Below the pieces are notes generated by a model. It searched no databases. It had not been told where the DNA came from and saw only the letters and a program-made list of their open reading frames with translations. The translations under genes were made by a program, and so were the position numbers. A stretch of 64,000 bases of DNA from Gammaproteobacteria bacterium BRH_c0 (GTDB lineage: Bacteria > Pseudomonadota > Gammaproteobacteria > Pseudomonadales > Porticoccaceae): assembly GCA_000961645.1 (NCBI GenBank), contig LADM01000049.1, forward strand, positions 1-64,000, in the 5' to 3' direction. Within the stretch, counting starts at the first letter, position 1, and each line of letters starts with the position of its first letter. Of this stretch, positions 18,263 to 28,070 are shown piece after piece.

Positions 18263-18412
18263 CAGCGTTCACCCAGCAGCTCTATACCGTAATACCTTCT
18301 CGAACAATCCTCATTTTCAGCCCCGCTCCAGCATTACACTCCCGCTATAGGCTACAATTTCGCGCTAATAACATCACTAACGATACTGTCGCCGGTGAGG
18401 TAAGGAGGCCAG

Positions 18413-19369
18413 GTGCAACCCATTGTTTCCATCAACAATCTCGACAAGGTCTACGATTCGGGATTTTGCGCCCTCAGCAATATCAACCTCGATATCCAGC
18501 GCGGCGAAATTTTCGCCTTGTTGGGACCCAACGGCGCTGGCAAGACAACCCTGATCAGCATTATCTGCGGCATCGTCAACCCGGGGCAGGGCAGGGTGCT
18601 GGTCGATGGTCACGATATCGTCAGCGATTTTCGTGCCGCCCGCTCACTGATAGGGCTGGTGCCCCAGGAGCTGTTTAACGAAGGGTTTGAAACTGTCTGG
18701 TCGACGGTGAGCTTCAGCCGCGGCCTGTTCGGTCTGGCGGCCAATCCCGCCCATATCGAAAAGGTACTGCGCGACCTGTCCCTGTGGGACAAGCGCAACA
18801 CACGCATCATGGAACTGTCTGGCGGCATGAAACGCAGGGTGCTGATTGCCAAGGCACTCTCCCACGAACCCAGGGTGCTGTTTCTCGACGAGCCCACTGC
18901 CGGTGTTGATGTGGAGTTGCGACGCGAGATGTGGGTGATGGTACGCAATCTGCGCGACAGTGGTGTCACCATTATCCTCACCACCCATTACATCGAGGAG
19001 GCGGAGGAAATGGCCGACCGCATCGGTGTCATCAATCGCGGCGAGATTATCCTGGTGGAGGAAAAAACGGCGCTGATGAAAAAACTCGGCAAGCGCCAGT
19101 TGCGCCTGCAATTGCAGCAACCCTTGGCGCTGATACCGGTTGAGCTGGCTTCCTTCGGGCTGGAACTCGACGCTGATGGCAGTGAGCTGATCTACAACTT
19201 CGACACCCAAAAAGAGCACACCGGTATCGCCGATTTGCTGCGCAAGCTGGATAACCACGGCATCGACTTCAAGGATTTGCAGAGTAGCGAAAGCTCCCTG
19301 GAGGAGATCTTTGTCAATCTGGTAAAGAGTAATCAGGAACAGAACAATCCTGACAGGAGAAAAGGATGA
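18413..19369 (+). CDS. yadG: ABC transporter ATP-binding protein (YadG-like)
   Basis: The 318-residue ATPase has Walker [10 protein letters not shown], signature ELSGGMKRR, Walker [13 protein letters not shown] and the switch His in [17 protein letters not shown]-terminal extension is typical of ABC-2 exporters. The start is GTG 18413, set by an excellent AAGGAGG site at 18402-18408. It overlaps the permease gene by 4 bases (ATGA), so the two are translationally coupled subunits of one exporter. Substrate unknown. Confidence 0.92.
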   Translation: MQPIVSINNLDKVYDSGFCALSNINLDIQRGEIFALLGPNGAGKTTLISIICGIVNPGQGRVLVDGHDIVSDFRAARSLIGLVPQELFNEGFETVWSTVSFSRGLFGLAANPAHIEKVLRDLSLWDKRNTRIMELSGGMKRRVLIAKALSHEPRVLFLDEPTAGVDVELRREMWVMVRNLRDSGVTIILTTHYIEEAEEMADRIGVINRGEIILVEEKTALMKKLGKRQLRLQLQQPLALIPVELASFGLELDADGSELIYNFDTQKEHTGIADLLRKLDNHGIDFKDLQSSESSLEEIFVNLVKSNQEQNNPDRRKG

Positions 19370-20127
19370 ATATCCATGCCATCCGGGCAATCTACCGGTT
19401 TGAAATGGCCCGCACCTGGCGCACCCTGCTGCAAAGTATTGCTTCGCCGGTACTGTCCACCTCGTTGTATTTTGTGGTGTTCGGCTCTGCCATCGGTTCG
19501 CGCATGGTGGCGGTGGATGGTATCAGTTACGGCGCCTTTATCGTGCCAGGCCTGATCATGCTGTTGCTGCTGACGGAGAGTATCTCCAATGCCTCTTTCG
19601 GGATTTTTATGCCGCGCTACTCCGGCACGCTCTATGAAGTGCTGTCGGCACCGGTGTCCGTGGTGGAGGTGCTGCTGGGTTATGTGGGGGCCGCGACCAC
19701 CAAATCAGTGATTCTCGGCTTGCTGGTGCTGGCCACTGCCCGCTTGTTTGTCAGTTTCGAGATTGCCCATCCGCTGTCGATGCTGATGTTCCTGGTGCTG
19801 ACCGCCGTCAGTTTCAGCCTGTTCGGTTTTATTATCGGTATCTGGGCCGACAGTTTTGAAAAGCTGCAGATCATACCGATGATGGTGGTGATGCCGCTGA
19901 CCTTTCTGGGTGGCACCTTTTACTCCATCAGCATGCTCCCGCCCCTGTGGCAGACCATTACCCTCTTTAACCCGGTGGTGTACCTGATCAGCGGTTTTCG
20001 CTGGAGCTTTTACGGGGTGGCGGATGTGAGTGTGGCGGTGAGTTTCGCCATGACTCTGGTGTTTCTGCTGGTGTGCCTGGCCACGGTATGGTGGATATTC
20101 AAAACCGGTTACAAGCTGAAGAACTAA
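19366..20127 (+). CDS. yadH: ABC-2 type transporter permease (YadH-like)
   Basis: The 253-residue, six-helix membrane protein has ABC-2 membrane features: [17 protein letters not shown] cytoplasmic start, [12 protein letters not shown], and [17 protein letters not shown] before the last helices. It pairs with the overlapping ATPase gene. E. coli YadH is the nearest named relative; the exported compound is not known. Confidence 0.92.
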   Translation: MNIHAIRAIYRFEMARTWRTLLQSIASPVLSTSLYFVVFGSAIGSRMVAVDGISYGAFIVPGLIMLLLLTESISNASFGIFMPRYSGTLYEVLSAPVSVVEVLLGYVGAATTKSVILGLLVLATARLFVSFEIAHPLSMLMFLVLTAVSFSLFGFIIGIWADSFEKLQIIPMMVVMPLTFLGGTFYSISMLPPLWQTITLFNPVVYLISGFRWSFYGVADVSVAVSFAMTLVFLLVCLATVWWIFKTGYKLKN

Positions 20128-20147
20128 CCTGCACAATAATGTGCAGG
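20128..20147. terminator. Short hairpin between convergent yadH and rlmJ
   Basis: A perfect 8-bp stem CCTGCACA/TGTGCAGG with an ATAA loop lies in the 34-base gap between the two convergent genes. There is no T-run on either strand. Confidence 0.45.
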
Positions 20148-20161
20148 CACTGGCCAGGGGC

Positions 20162-21007
20162 TTACTCGCCCACCAGCTCCTGCACCCGCCAGCCACCGCG
20201 ACCCGCCTCGCCCACCAACGGTGCCAGGTATTCCAGCGCAGTGGTTATCTCCTCGCGCAGCTGCCAGGGTGGATTGATGACGATCATGCCGGAACCGTTC
20301 ATGCCCACCTGGCGCTGCTCCCTGTCACGGTAGAGCTCATAGACATCAATACGGCGTATACCGGAGCGCACCAGCTGGCGTTGCAGTCGCTCGATGCGGT
20401 CCTGTTCTACCACCGGATACCACAGCGCATATATGCCGGTGGCGAAGCGTTTGTGCAGGGCCAGCAGATGATCGACCACCTGCTGGTACTCCTTTTTCTC
20501 CTCATAGGAGGGATCGATCAGGACCAGACCGCGTTTTTCAATCGGGGGCAGTAGTGAGAGGCTGTGCTTGTAACCGTCCTCGTAATGGCAGCGCACCTTG
20601 CTGTCACCGCCAAACTGCTTGCGCAGGCGGGCGTAATCGGTGGGATGCAGTTCGCACAGCTCCAGCCTGTCTACCGGGCGCAGCAACTGCCGCGCCAGCC
20701 AGGGTGAACCCGGATAGAAATTCAGCTCAGTCGCGCCGCGGTTGAACTTTGTCACCAGCGACAGCAGCGGTTCCAGTTGTTCCGGAATATCATCGCGACC
20801 CCAGAGCACGCCAATACCCTGGCGATATTCCTGCAGTTTCAGGGCCTCCTTGCTGTCGAGCCGATAACCGCCGCTGCCGCTGTGGGTATCCACATAGAGC
20901 AGGGGCGCGGGCTTGACGGTCAGATAGGTGAGAACGCGGGTCAGCACCAGGTGCTTGAGGAGATCGGCATGGTTGCCGGCGTGGAAAGCGTGCTGGTAAC
21001 TGAGCAA
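20162..21007 (-). CDS. rlmJ: 23S rRNA (adenine-2030-N6)-methyltransferase
   Basis: From the TTG at 21007 the product is 281 residues starting LSYQHAFHAGNHADLLKH, the RlmJ hallmark (E. coli protein about 280 residues). SAM-binding segment VDTHSGSGGY and catalytic motif LIDPSYEEKKEY follow; the usual DPPY is DPSY here. It methylates A2030 of 23S rRNA. TTG 21007 has an AGGA site 7 bases upstream; the frame is open to a second TTG at 21031. Confidence 0.93.
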   Translation of the reverse strand: MLSYQHAFHAGNHADLLKHLVLTRVLTYLTVKPAPLLYVDTHSGSGGYRLDSKEALKLQEYRQGIGVLWGRDDIPEQLEPLLSLVTKFNRGATELNFYPGSPWLARQLLRPVDRLELCELHPTDYARLRKQFGGDSKVRCHYEDGYKHSLSLLPPIEKRGLVLIDPSYEEKKEYQQVVDHLLALHKRFATGIYALWYPVVEQDRIERLQRQLVRSGIRRIDVYELYRDREQRQVGMNGSGMIVINPPWQLREEITTALEYLAPLVGEAGRGGWRVQELVGE

Positions 21008-21223
21008 GGTGTGTTCCTGTTGTGGCGGCAAGGTTGAGGGTTGGGGGAGGGCGAGCCCCAGGGCGGCGAATTCTTGTTCATATCGCCAGGCTTGGCAAGC
21101 CTCAACCGCAACGGCTGAATATCAGCTCAGGCTTTATTGACGGCGCGCTAATGGGCACAATAGCGCCCCCGCGCCACTGGCGCCATCACTTCCCGGCAAT
21201 CCTTTATCAGTAGGTAAGGCATT

Positions 21224-21706
21224 ATGAACATCGACAAGAACAAGGTGGTGTACTTCCACTACAAACTCAGCGAAGTGGGCCAGGAGCCGGTAGAGACTTC
21301 CGACGCCAATGAACCCGCAGCTTATCTGCACGGTTATGGCAATATTCTGCCCGCCCTCGAAGAGGCGCTGGAGGGCAAGGCCGAGGGTGATGAACTGAGT
21401 GTGACACTGACGGCTGAGCAGGCCTATGGCGAGCGCCAGGAAGGGATGCAGCAGCGGATCCCCATCAAGCACCTGATCACCAGGGGCAAGCTGCGCCCCG
21501 GCCAGGCGGTCAAGATCAATACTGCCGAGGGCGCCAGGGATGCGCGTATCCTCAAGGTGGGCAAATTCAATGTGGATATCGATCTTAACCATCCCCTGGC
21601 AGGGCTGAGCCTGACCTTTGATATCCGTGTTGTCGATGTGCGCGAGGCCTCGGAGGAGGAAATCGCCCACGGCCATGTCCACGGTGCCGGTGGCCACCAC
21701 CATTGA
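21224..21706 (+). CDS. slyD: FKBP-type peptidyl-prolyl isomerase, SlyD-like
   Basis: The 160-residue product starts with an FKBP half-domain (VVYFHYKLSEVGQEPVETS, then YLHGYGNILPALEEAL). The IF (insert-in-flap) chaperone domain follows in the middle, then the domain returns with HPLAGLSLTFDIRVVDVREAS, the SlyD signature. The C-terminus is His-rich (HGHVHGAGGHHH), which in SlyD binds Ni or other metals. It is a cytoplasmic folding helper, possibly linked to metal delivery. A TAAGG ribosome-binding site precedes ATG 21224. Confidence 0.93.
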   Translation: MNIDKNKVVYFHYKLSEVGQEPVETSDANEPAAYLHGYGNILPALEEALEGKAEGDELSVTLTAEQAYGERQEGMQQRIPIKHLITRGKLRPGQAVKINTAEGARDARILKVGKFNVDIDLNHPLAGLSLTFDIRVVDVREASEEEIAHGHVHGAGGHHH

Positions 21707-21832
21707 TGGTCGGCCTGTGACTGTCTGGATCCCGGTCCGCGCCCTGTAATACTGAAATACGCAGAAGGTTGCCGTAGTGCTTTCAGGGGAGTATGGTTGC
21801 CCTCTGCCAGACAAACCCACTTGGTATTGTTT

Positions 21833-22420
21833 ATGTTTATCCGACGCAAAGGTTCCCGCGACGAAGGCGGCGAACAGCACGATAACCCGCAAACGTCAGG
21901 GCAAAAGACGCCACAGGATGTTGATCACAGCGCGCAGGAAGCCCGCAAGCCCCTCCCGTCGTCAACCTCAGCAGTGAGAACCACAGCCATGATTGGAATG
22001 ACCGTCAAAATCAAAGGTGATATCAGCAGTGACGAAAACCTGGTAATTGAAGGCCAGGTGGACGGCACCATTACCCTCAACAGCCACGAATTGACGGTGG
22101 GCCAGTCTGGCCGCGTCAATGCCAATGTCTCGGCCAAGATCATCAAGATTGATGGCCAGGTCAACGGTGATATTGTCGGCAAGGAAAAAGTCACTATCTC
22201 CAAAACCGGCAATGTGCGCGGCAATATCGTTGCCCCCGTTGTCATCCTCGAAGAGGGTGGTAAATTCAAGGGCACCATCGACATGGGCGCCACCTCCAGC
22301 GCTGGCGGTGAAGTTCCCGTCACCGATTTCGCCAATGCAGCCCGAGCCCAGCGCTCAGCGGGTGACAGCAAGCCCGATACTCCCCGGGTTGAGCAGCCCA
22401 CCTCCATCAAGCACGGCTGA
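21833..22420 (+). CDS. Bactofilin-family cytoskeletal protein
   Basis: From the ATG at 21833 the product is 195 residues with a charged, disordered N-terminus. The bactofilin beta-helix core follows, with repeats such as IKGDISSDENLVIEGQVDGT, NANVSAKIIKIDGQVNGDIV and NVRGNIVAPVVILEEG. A flexible C-terminal tail completes it. Bactofilins self-assemble into filaments on the membrane and organise cell shape, stalks or polarity. An upstream in-frame start at 21797 is less likely. A strong hairpin follows. Confidence 0.9.
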   Translation: MFIRRKGSRDEGGEQHDNPQTSGQKTPQDVDHSAQEARKPLPSSTSAVRTTAMIGMTVKIKGDISSDENLVIEGQVDGTITLNSHELTVGQSGRVNANVSAKIIKIDGQVNGDIVGKEKVTISKTGNVRGNIVAPVVILEEGGKFKGTIDMGATSSAGGEVPVTDFANAARAQRSAGDSKPDTPRVEQPTSIKHG

Positions 22421-22429
22421 GACGCGTTC

Positions 22430-22457
22430 CTGGCTGGTGGCCCAGGCCGCCAGCCAG
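22430..22457 (+). terminator. GC-rich hairpin after the bactofilin gene
   Basis: CTGGCTGGTGGCC pairs with GGCCGCCAGCCAG (13 bp, one T-G pair) 10 bases after the stop. There is no T-run, so its role is uncertain. Confidence 0.5.
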
Positions 22458-22498
22458 CCAATTGCTGATCTCTCCAGTCATTTGCAGCTGACCTCCCC

Positions 22499-23131
22499 AT
22501 GAGCATCAAACCGCCCATTCCCAACGGCATTAACAGCCAGTTGTTTCCTGCCTTGCTGGAAAGAATTCAGCCGGTCGATGGCAAACCCCTGCGGGTTCTG
22601 GATCTGGGTCCGGCGAGCGCTGCCACGGTAGCCTTTTTCAGCCAGTTTCGCTGCAGCCTGCATTTTGCCGATCTGGCGGTCGCGGCTTTGCATCCACCGG
22701 TTCGAACCCAGGATGAGGAGGAATTAGATGCAAGGTCCGTCGAGGCTGAGCTGGCAGGGCACTTTCGCGCCTTGCTGGACCTGCCCAAGGGCAGTGTGTT
22801 TGATATCTGCCTGTTCTGGGATTACCTCAATCACCTGAATGATGCTGAGGTCAGGGCCTTTTCCCTTGCCCTTCAGCCACATCTGCATTCCTCCAGCCGT
22901 GGTCATGGCTTTGCCGTCCTTAATCGCAATGCCCAGCTTTACCATCAGAGTTATGGCGTCTTGGCCGACAACCTGCTGGTGGTCAATGCGGTTAACAAGG
23001 TCAGTCTGCTGGCCTGTCCCCACAGCCAGTCGGGGCTCAACAACCTGCTGGTGGGCATGGAGGTCAACCGCAGTGTGCTGCGCACCGATGGCCGTCTCGA
23101 AGTGTTGATGCGGACCAAGCCTGGTTCCTGA
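22499..23131 (+). CDS. Class I SAM-methyltransferase-like hypothetical protein
   Basis: The 210-residue protein has a Rossmann-like motif I (LRVLDLGPASAATVAFFSQF) and a DICLFWDYLNHL segment resembling methyltransferase motif IV. The glycine-rich loop is atypical (GPASAA rather than GxGxG), so SAM binding is not assured. It may be co-transcribed with the bactofilin gene 78 bases upstream. No substrate can be proposed. Confidence 0.65.
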   Translation: MSIKPPIPNGINSQLFPALLERIQPVDGKPLRVLDLGPASAATVAFFSQFRCSLHFADLAVAALHPPVRTQDEEELDARSVEAELAGHFRALLDLPKGSVFDICLFWDYLNHLNDAEVRAFSLALQPHLHSSSRGHGFAVLNRNAQLYHQSYGVLADNLLVVNAVNKVSLLACPHSQSGLNNLLVGMEVNRSVLRTDGRLEVLMRTKPGS

Positions 23132-23183
23132 TTTCACAATCCTGCCAGCCACAGATTTGCTGCGCTGATGCTTCTTGCTGACG

Positions 23184-25583
23184 CTATTTTTCCTGCGGAA
23201 AGTCATCGACATTGATCACATCACGCACCAGCGTCATGGTGCTGACGATTTTCTCCGCTTCTTCCCCGGTTAACAGTCCGGCTTCAAGACCCTTTTGCGC
23301 CTGTTCCTCAAAATTGCTGATGGAAAGTGCTTCGCCGAGTTCCTTGCGCAGGCGCTTTTCGACGGGAGCCAGTTCCAGCACACCCTCGAAGGCGCGCCCC
23401 AGCTTGGCGGTCACATCATCGGCCCTGGACAGGTAAATACCGTCGGTCAGCCGATCGCGGGCAGGAGAGCTGGTAATAATCAGCCGTGCCACATGCTTGC
23501 CGAGATTGTCAGAGGGCTCCTTGTAGGGCCTGCCGAGGGGGAAGATCAGCCACTGGATTACCAGCCCGAGCGGACGAATGGGGAAGTTGCGCAAGGTGTT
23601 TACCAGTGCGTTCTGGATCTGGAACAGGCTGTCGCGCACCGCCCAGTGCACCAGTGCATGATCTTCCTTGGGGCAGCCGTTGTCCTCAAAGCGTTTGAGC
23701 ACGGCGGATGCAAGGTAGAGGTGGGTCAGCACATCGGCGAGGCGGCCGGATATTTTTTCGCGGAACTTGAAGGCCCCGCCCAGTGACACCAGCACCATAT
23801 CGGCGACAAAGGCAAAGGCAGCGCTCAGGCGGGTCAGCTGCCGGTAGTAGTGGGCAGTTCGCCCCTCTACCGGTGATTTCACCAGGCGGGCGCCGGTGAT
23901 ACCCATCACAAAGGCGCGAGCCAGGTTGCTGATGGTGAAGCCCACATGGCTGAACAGGGTGTCATCGAAGTCAGCCTGTACGGTACTGTTTTCCTCAGCG
24001 CGCGCCAGCGCCATTTCCTGCAGCAGGTAGGGGTGGTTGCGCACCGCCCCCTGGCCAAAAATGATCAGGCTGCGGGTGAGGATGTTGGCGCCCTCCACGG
24101 TGATGGCAATCGGCAGCGCCTGGTAAAAACCGGCCAGGTAATTATTGGGACCGGTGATGATGCCCTTGCCGCCGTGGATATCCATGGCATCGTTGATGGA
24201 GCGGCGATTGGCCTCGGTGGCATACCACTTGAGGATTGCCGACAGGACCGAGGGTTTCTCCCCCAGCGCCAGCGCACTCAGGGTCAGGTTGCGAGCGGCA
24301 TCAATGCGGTAGGCTTCTCCGGCAATACGTGCCAGCGCCTCTTCAACCCCTTCAAAATAGGCAATGGGCATGCCGAACTGCTTGCGGATGCGGGCGTATT
24401 CACCGCTGTAACGGGCGCTGAGTTTGGCCCCGGCAGTGCCAAGGGCAGGCAGGGATATGGCGCGTCCCGCTGCCAGGCAGTGCATCAGCATGCGCCAACC
24501 CTGGCCGAGCCGTTCCTGACCGCCGATCACAAAGCTCATGGGGATAAAGACATCTTTGCCCTGTGTCGGCCCATTCATAAAGGCGCTGCCAACCGGCAGG
24601 TGGCGGTTGCCGGTGATCACGCCGGGTGTGGCGACGGGAATCAGGGCGCAGCTGATGCCCAGTTCCTCGTTATCGCCAATCAGATGGTCCGGGTCGAAGG
24701 TGTTGAAGGCAAGGCCCAAGACGGTAGCCACCGGAGCCAGGGTGATATAGCGCTTGTTCCAAGTCAGACGCAGGCCCAGTACTTTTTCACCTTCCCACTC
24801 GCCGTAGCAGATGATGCCCTGATCGGGCATGGCGGCGGCATCGGAACCGGCGGCGGGACCGGTGAGGGCAAAGCAGGGGATATCGGTGCCGTTGGCCAGT
24901 CGCGGCAGATAGTAATCCCGCTGCTCCTGGGTGCCGAAATGGCTGAGCAGCTCGCCAGGCCCCAGTGAGTTGGGCACCATCACGGTGATGGCCATGGTGA
25001 GGTTGCGGCTGGCGAGTTTCATCACCACCGCGGAATTACCCAATGCGGAAAAATCCAGGCCACCGTATTCCTTGCCGATGATCATGCTGAAAAAGCGTTC
25101 ATCCTTGAGGTATTGCCAGACTTCCTCCGGTAAATCCTTGTTCTGGTGAACCTGCCAGTCATCCAGCATTGCGCAGAGGGTCTCTACCGGGCCGTCGAGG
25201 AAGGCCTGCTCCTCGGCTGAGAGTTGTGGCTTGGGTGTGCTCAACAACCTGTTCCAGTCGGGATCGCCGGAAAAAAGCTCGGCATCCCACCACACGGTTC
25301 CCGCATCGAGCGCTTCCTGTTCGGTCGCTGATACGCGCGGCAGTACAGTGCGAAACCATTGCAGTGCCGGGATGCTGATCCACTTGCGGCGCAGTTCTGT
25401 GGTGGCCAGAAGGCCCAGGACAATGGCCACTAGCAGGCTGGTCGCGGTAACCCAGAGATTGCCAAGCCCCAGCAGGGGTATGGCGGCAGTCAGGATGGCT
25501 ACCGATATGGCCGCCGTAATCAGGGTGGCGCGATGGTAGGCGAGGGCAATCAGCAGCAGCGCCAGCAGGATCAATCCGGTCAT
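23184..25583 (-). CDS. fadE: Acyl-CoA dehydrogenase FadE
   Basis: The 799-residue product (E. coli FadE 814) has two N-terminal transmembrane segments and a linker (WWDAELFSGDPDW). The acyl-CoA dehydrogenase core includes IIGKEYGGLDFSALGNS, CFALTGPAAGSDAAAM and MDIHGGKGI, and a FadE-specific C-terminal domain follows. It catalyses the first, FAD-dependent oxidation of fatty-acid beta-oxidation, giving trans-2-enoyl-CoA and passing electrons via ETF to ETF-QO, which is also encoded here at 43470. GGAG precedes ATG 25583. Confidence 0.96.
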   Translation of the reverse strand: MTGLILLALLLIALAYHRATLITAAISVAILTAAIPLLGLGNLWVTATSLLVAIVLGLLATTELRRKWISIPALQWFRTVLPRVSATEQEALDAGTVWWDAELFSGDPDWNRLLSTPKPQLSAEEQAFLDGPVETLCAMLDDWQVHQNKDLPEEVWQYLKDERFFSMIIGKEYGGLDFSALGNSAVVMKLASRNLTMAITVMVPNSLGPGELLSHFGTQEQRDYYLPRLANGTDIPCFALTGPAAGSDAAAMPDQGIICYGEWEGEKVLGLRLTWNKRYITLAPVATVLGLAFNTFDPDHLIGDNEELGISCALIPVATPGVITGNRHLPVGSAFMNGPTQGKDVFIPMSFVIGGQERLGQGWRMLMHCLAAGRAISLPALGTAGAKLSARYSGEYARIRKQFGMPIAYFEGVEEALARIAGEAYRIDAARNLTLSALALGEKPSVLSAILKWYATEANRRSINDAMDIHGGKGIITGPNNYLAGFYQALPIAITVEGANILTRSLIIFGQGAVRNHPYLLQEMALARAEENSTVQADFDDTLFSHVGFTISNLARAFVMGITGARLVKSPVEGRTAHYYRQLTRLSAAFAFVADMVLVSLGGAFKFREKISGRLADVLTHLYLASAVLKRFEDNGCPKEDHALVHWAVRDSLFQIQNALVNTLRNFPIRPLGLVIQWLIFPLGRPYKEPSDNLGKHVARLIITSSPARDRLTDGIYLSRADDVTAKLGRAFEGVLELAPVEKRLRKELGEALSISNFEEQAQKGLEAGLLTGEEAEKIVSTMTLVRDVINVDDFPQEK

Positions 25584-25668
25584 TATGCGACTCCTTTATA
25601 CAACGAGTATCTGGGCAATGAGTGCCAGTAAATCATAGCGGATGCGTCACCAGGGAAAGTCTTATTGC

Positions 25669-26277
25669 TCAGGGTATCAGGTGTTCGGTACGGTTAAAGA
25701 AAATAAGTTCCTTTTTCAGCGGGCACAGTTCCGACACGGCGGTGTTGTGCTTGATGTATTCGAGCCAGCGGGTGGTGTCGTTGTGCAGATAGTGGGCGAT
25801 GGCGATACCCAGTGCCGTGCCATGGGATACCAGCACCACATTTTCATCGGGGTGGCGCTCGATGATCTCCTCGATGGCCTCGACCATGCGCTTGCGCACC
25901 ATTAACTGCGAATCACCGTTGGGGGCAGCAAAACTGGAATCGGTGTAGAGCAACTGGCTGCCGCCGGGCTGGCTGGGCAGGTCGTCAAACTTGATACCCT
26001 CCCAGTCGCCGAGGGAAAACTCCACCAGGCGTTCATCCAGCTGTACTTCCAGCTTGTGAACATCGGCGATGGCCTGCGCTGTATTGTGTGCCCGCTGCAA
26101 CGGGCTGGCGTAAATCACCTGGGGTTCGGCAATATTGTGGAACCAGGAACCCAATCTGCGGGCCTGTTCCCGCCCCAGATCGGTGAGAGCGGTGTCGGTC
26201 TTGCCGTGCCACACCTTGTCGATATTGGCGGAGGTCTGGCCGTGCCGGACCATCATTAATCTGCCTTTGCGAGTCAT
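25669..26277 (-). CDS. Histidine phosphatase family protein
   Basis: The 202-residue product has the RHG motif (MMVRHGQTSAN) with the catalytic His, ASPLQRAHNTAQAIA, and the second active-site His in VVLVSHGTALG. This is the phosphoglycerate-mutase-like branch 1 fold. Candidate roles include cobalamin-pathway CobC-type or general phosphatase; context gives no substrate. The start is ATG 26277. Confidence 0.9.
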   Translation of the reverse strand: MTRKGRLMMVRHGQTSANIDKVWHGKTDTALTDLGREQARRLGSWFHNIAEPQVIYASPLQRAHNTAQAIADVHKLEVQLDERLVEFSLGDWEGIKFDDLPSQPGGSQLLYTDSSFAAPNGDSQLMVRKRMVEAIEEIIERHPDENVVLVSHGTALGIAIAHYLHNDTTRWLEYIKHNTAVSELCPLKKELIFFNRTEHLIP

Positions 26278-26280
26278 TAT

Positions 26281-26495
26281 CCCACTGCCCTTTCTCTAGA
26301 GTAGACAGCTCTGATTATCACTCATTTTTGCGGTGAATACCGAGTCAGGGGAACAGAGGGTTGCTGATGCCGGGCTTTTGGGCTGAGAATTTGCCTGTAT
26401 ACAGTGAATAATTGTTTCTCTCGCAAAGATGCGAAACAAAAGGTTTTGAGATTTATCCGGCAAGCGGATGGTGGCGGCTGGATGCAGCTAAAAAA
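26281..26495. other. Intergenic region, no gene seen
   Basis: These 215 AT-richer bases between the 34-codon gene and the histidine phosphatase hold no supported coding sequence. CTGTATACAG at about 26396 is a short palindrome that does not fit the SOS-box spacing. Confidence 0.4.
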
Positions 26496-26600
26496 TCAAC
26501 CGATGACCAGCGCCGCGATAATCAGGCCAGCGGTGATGGCCACGCCAAATACCACCACCATGCCCACACTTACTAATGTCTGTCTATCTTCGCTGATCAT
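26496..26600 (-). CDS. 34-residue single-span membrane peptide
   Basis: Reading the minus strand from ATG 26600 gives M-ISEDRQTLV then a continuous hydrophobic span (SVGMVVVFGVAITAGLIIAA, LVIG) and a TGA stop. A GAGGAGA ribosome-binding site lies at the proper distance upstream. The acidic N-terminal cap and a 24-residue hydrophobic helix indicate a small inner-membrane protein of the kind often missed in annotation. It stands alone between the histidine phosphatase and the AraC-type regulator. Function unknown. Confidence 0.7.
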   Translation of the reverse strand: MISEDRQTLVSVGMVVVFGVAITAGLIIAALVIG

Positions 26601-26700
26601 CTCTGTCTCCTCGGGTCTGGAGACATGACTCTAGCCTGAAGCTGGCACTGTGCTATTGACGGAAATCAAGCAAATTCACAGTTGTCTGACGTCATTGCCA

Positions 26701-27642
26701 TCATTTGTGGGAGCGATTGCGGTACTGGCGTGGCGTAAAACCGGTTGCCTTGCGAAACGCCTGGGCGAAGGACGACTGGCTTTGAAAGCCGCACTCCCAG
26801 GCAATTTCCTTGATCAGTTGCTCACCGTTGGCCAGTTTCATGCGCGCCTTGTTGATGCGCACCTCGGTGATATATTCGGTGATGGTCTTGCCGGTGGTGC
26901 GCTTGAACATGCGCGCCAGGTGGCGGTTGCTGACGCCGCACTCCTTGGCCAGCCAGGAGGTTTGCGGGAATTCTCCGCTGGTTTCACTGATACGGTTTTC
27001 GATCAGGCGCAGTTGTTGGGGGGAGAGTTTGCCGTAGGGCTCCTTGGCCACAATCCGCGTTGCGCGGATATGGCGGCTGAGCTCCACCAGCAGTGACTCG
27101 AAAAGTGAATCCACCAGGCGCTGGGAGGCATAGTCGGGGCTCATGGCCTCCTGTGCCAGCCGCACCAGCGTGGCGCGGATATTGATATTGTTGATGTTAA
27201 AGCAGGCGGCAATTTCGAGGGGCGTCCACTCCCAGTCCACCAGGGGCTTGAATACGTCCATTTCAAACAGACAGCCCACAACCTGCTGTTCGCCCTGGGG
27301 AACCCGCATCATGGCCTCATGGCCTGCGGGGATAAACGAGCAGTTGCCCGTGGCAACATAGCTGCTGGCTGTTTTGCCACCCAGATAGTCGACTTCGCTG
27401 CCTGCCGGACGGGGATGTAGCGCTAACTCCAGATAGCAGACATCGGCGTGGAAGAGGGTGGGTTCGAGGGGCTTGTCCCAGCGGTAATGACGCACTTCAA
27501 TCTGGAAGTGGGGACGGCTGATTTTTGCCTCCACCTCACAGCTGGAGGTGGTTTTTGGCCGACACAGGGCAAATTTTTCGGCCGTTTTCAGATCGGGATT
27601 GCGCAGCAGTCGAACCGGTGACATTTCAGATACGGTATACAC
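26701..27642 (-). CDS. AraC-family transcriptional regulator
   Basis: The 313-residue product has an N-terminal ligand-binding-type beta domain (AraC_binding_2-like) and a C-terminal double helix-turn-helix: TSWLAKECGVSNRHLARMFKRTTGKT, then IKEIAWECGFQSQSSFAQAFRKATGFTPRQYR. It is transcribed divergently from the LuxE/LuxC-like operon starting at 28071, separated by 428 bases. This is the usual layout for a local activator sensing the pathway's substrate. The effector is unknown. Confidence 0.93.
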   Translation of the reverse strand: MYTVSEMSPVRLLRNPDLKTAEKFALCRPKTTSSCEVEAKISRPHFQIEVRHYRWDKPLEPTLFHADVCYLELALHPRPAGSEVDYLGGKTASSYVATGNCSFIPAGHEAMMRVPQGEQQVVGCLFEMDVFKPLVDWEWTPLEIAACFNINNINIRATLVRLAQEAMSPDYASQRLVDSLFESLLVELSRHIRATRIVAKEPYGKLSPQQLRLIENRISETSGEFPQTSWLAKECGVSNRHLARMFKRTTGKTITEYITEVRINKARMKLANGEQLIKEIAWECGFQSQSSFAQAFRKATGFTPRQYRNRSHK

Positions 27643-28070
27643 TTCAAGTTACCCCTGATTACATTCAATTTTATCGTGGCGCCGAAAACCGCGTAACCCA
27701 GTCTGGAGTGACCTGCGCTGGCTTTATGGTCCTGGCAAACGGGATTGAGATGTCTGCCTGTAAACACTTTCATCATAAAGCGGCTAAAGTGTTTGGTAAA
27801 GGACAGGATTCTCAGCCTATATAACCATTGGGTCCTAGAATAACGCTGCTTGCTTCTACGGGATTGGTGATTCTGAAAGCGTTGTTATTGCAGTGATTAT
27901 TGATTTTTCCCGGTGGCAGGGCAGATGAGAGTTACACGATTTGACCAGATGTCGATCAAGTCCTGATAGCAACACTTTATCCCCGCAGAGACACACTTGG
28001 CTGTTGTTTAAAGGTCGCCCGCTGTTTAGTCTGAACGTCACATTTACCACATCTACTGCGAGAGAAAATA
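27643..28070. other. Divergent regulatory region of the LuxE/LuxC-like operon
   Basis: These 428 bases carry no supported gene. They are visibly AT-richer than the flanking genes and should hold both the araC-type promoter and the operon promoter. A GAGAGA ribosome-binding site precedes ATG 28071. I could not assign an operator with confidence. Confidence 0.6.

Noticed and set aside
23946-24968. 340-codon plus-strand frame opposite fadE
   Set aside because: Antisense to the acyl-CoA dehydrogenase core, Gly/His-rich as expected of a shadow frame.
26391-26405. CTGTATACAG considered as an SOS box
   Set aside because: The spacing between CTGT and ACAG is 2 bases instead of 8.
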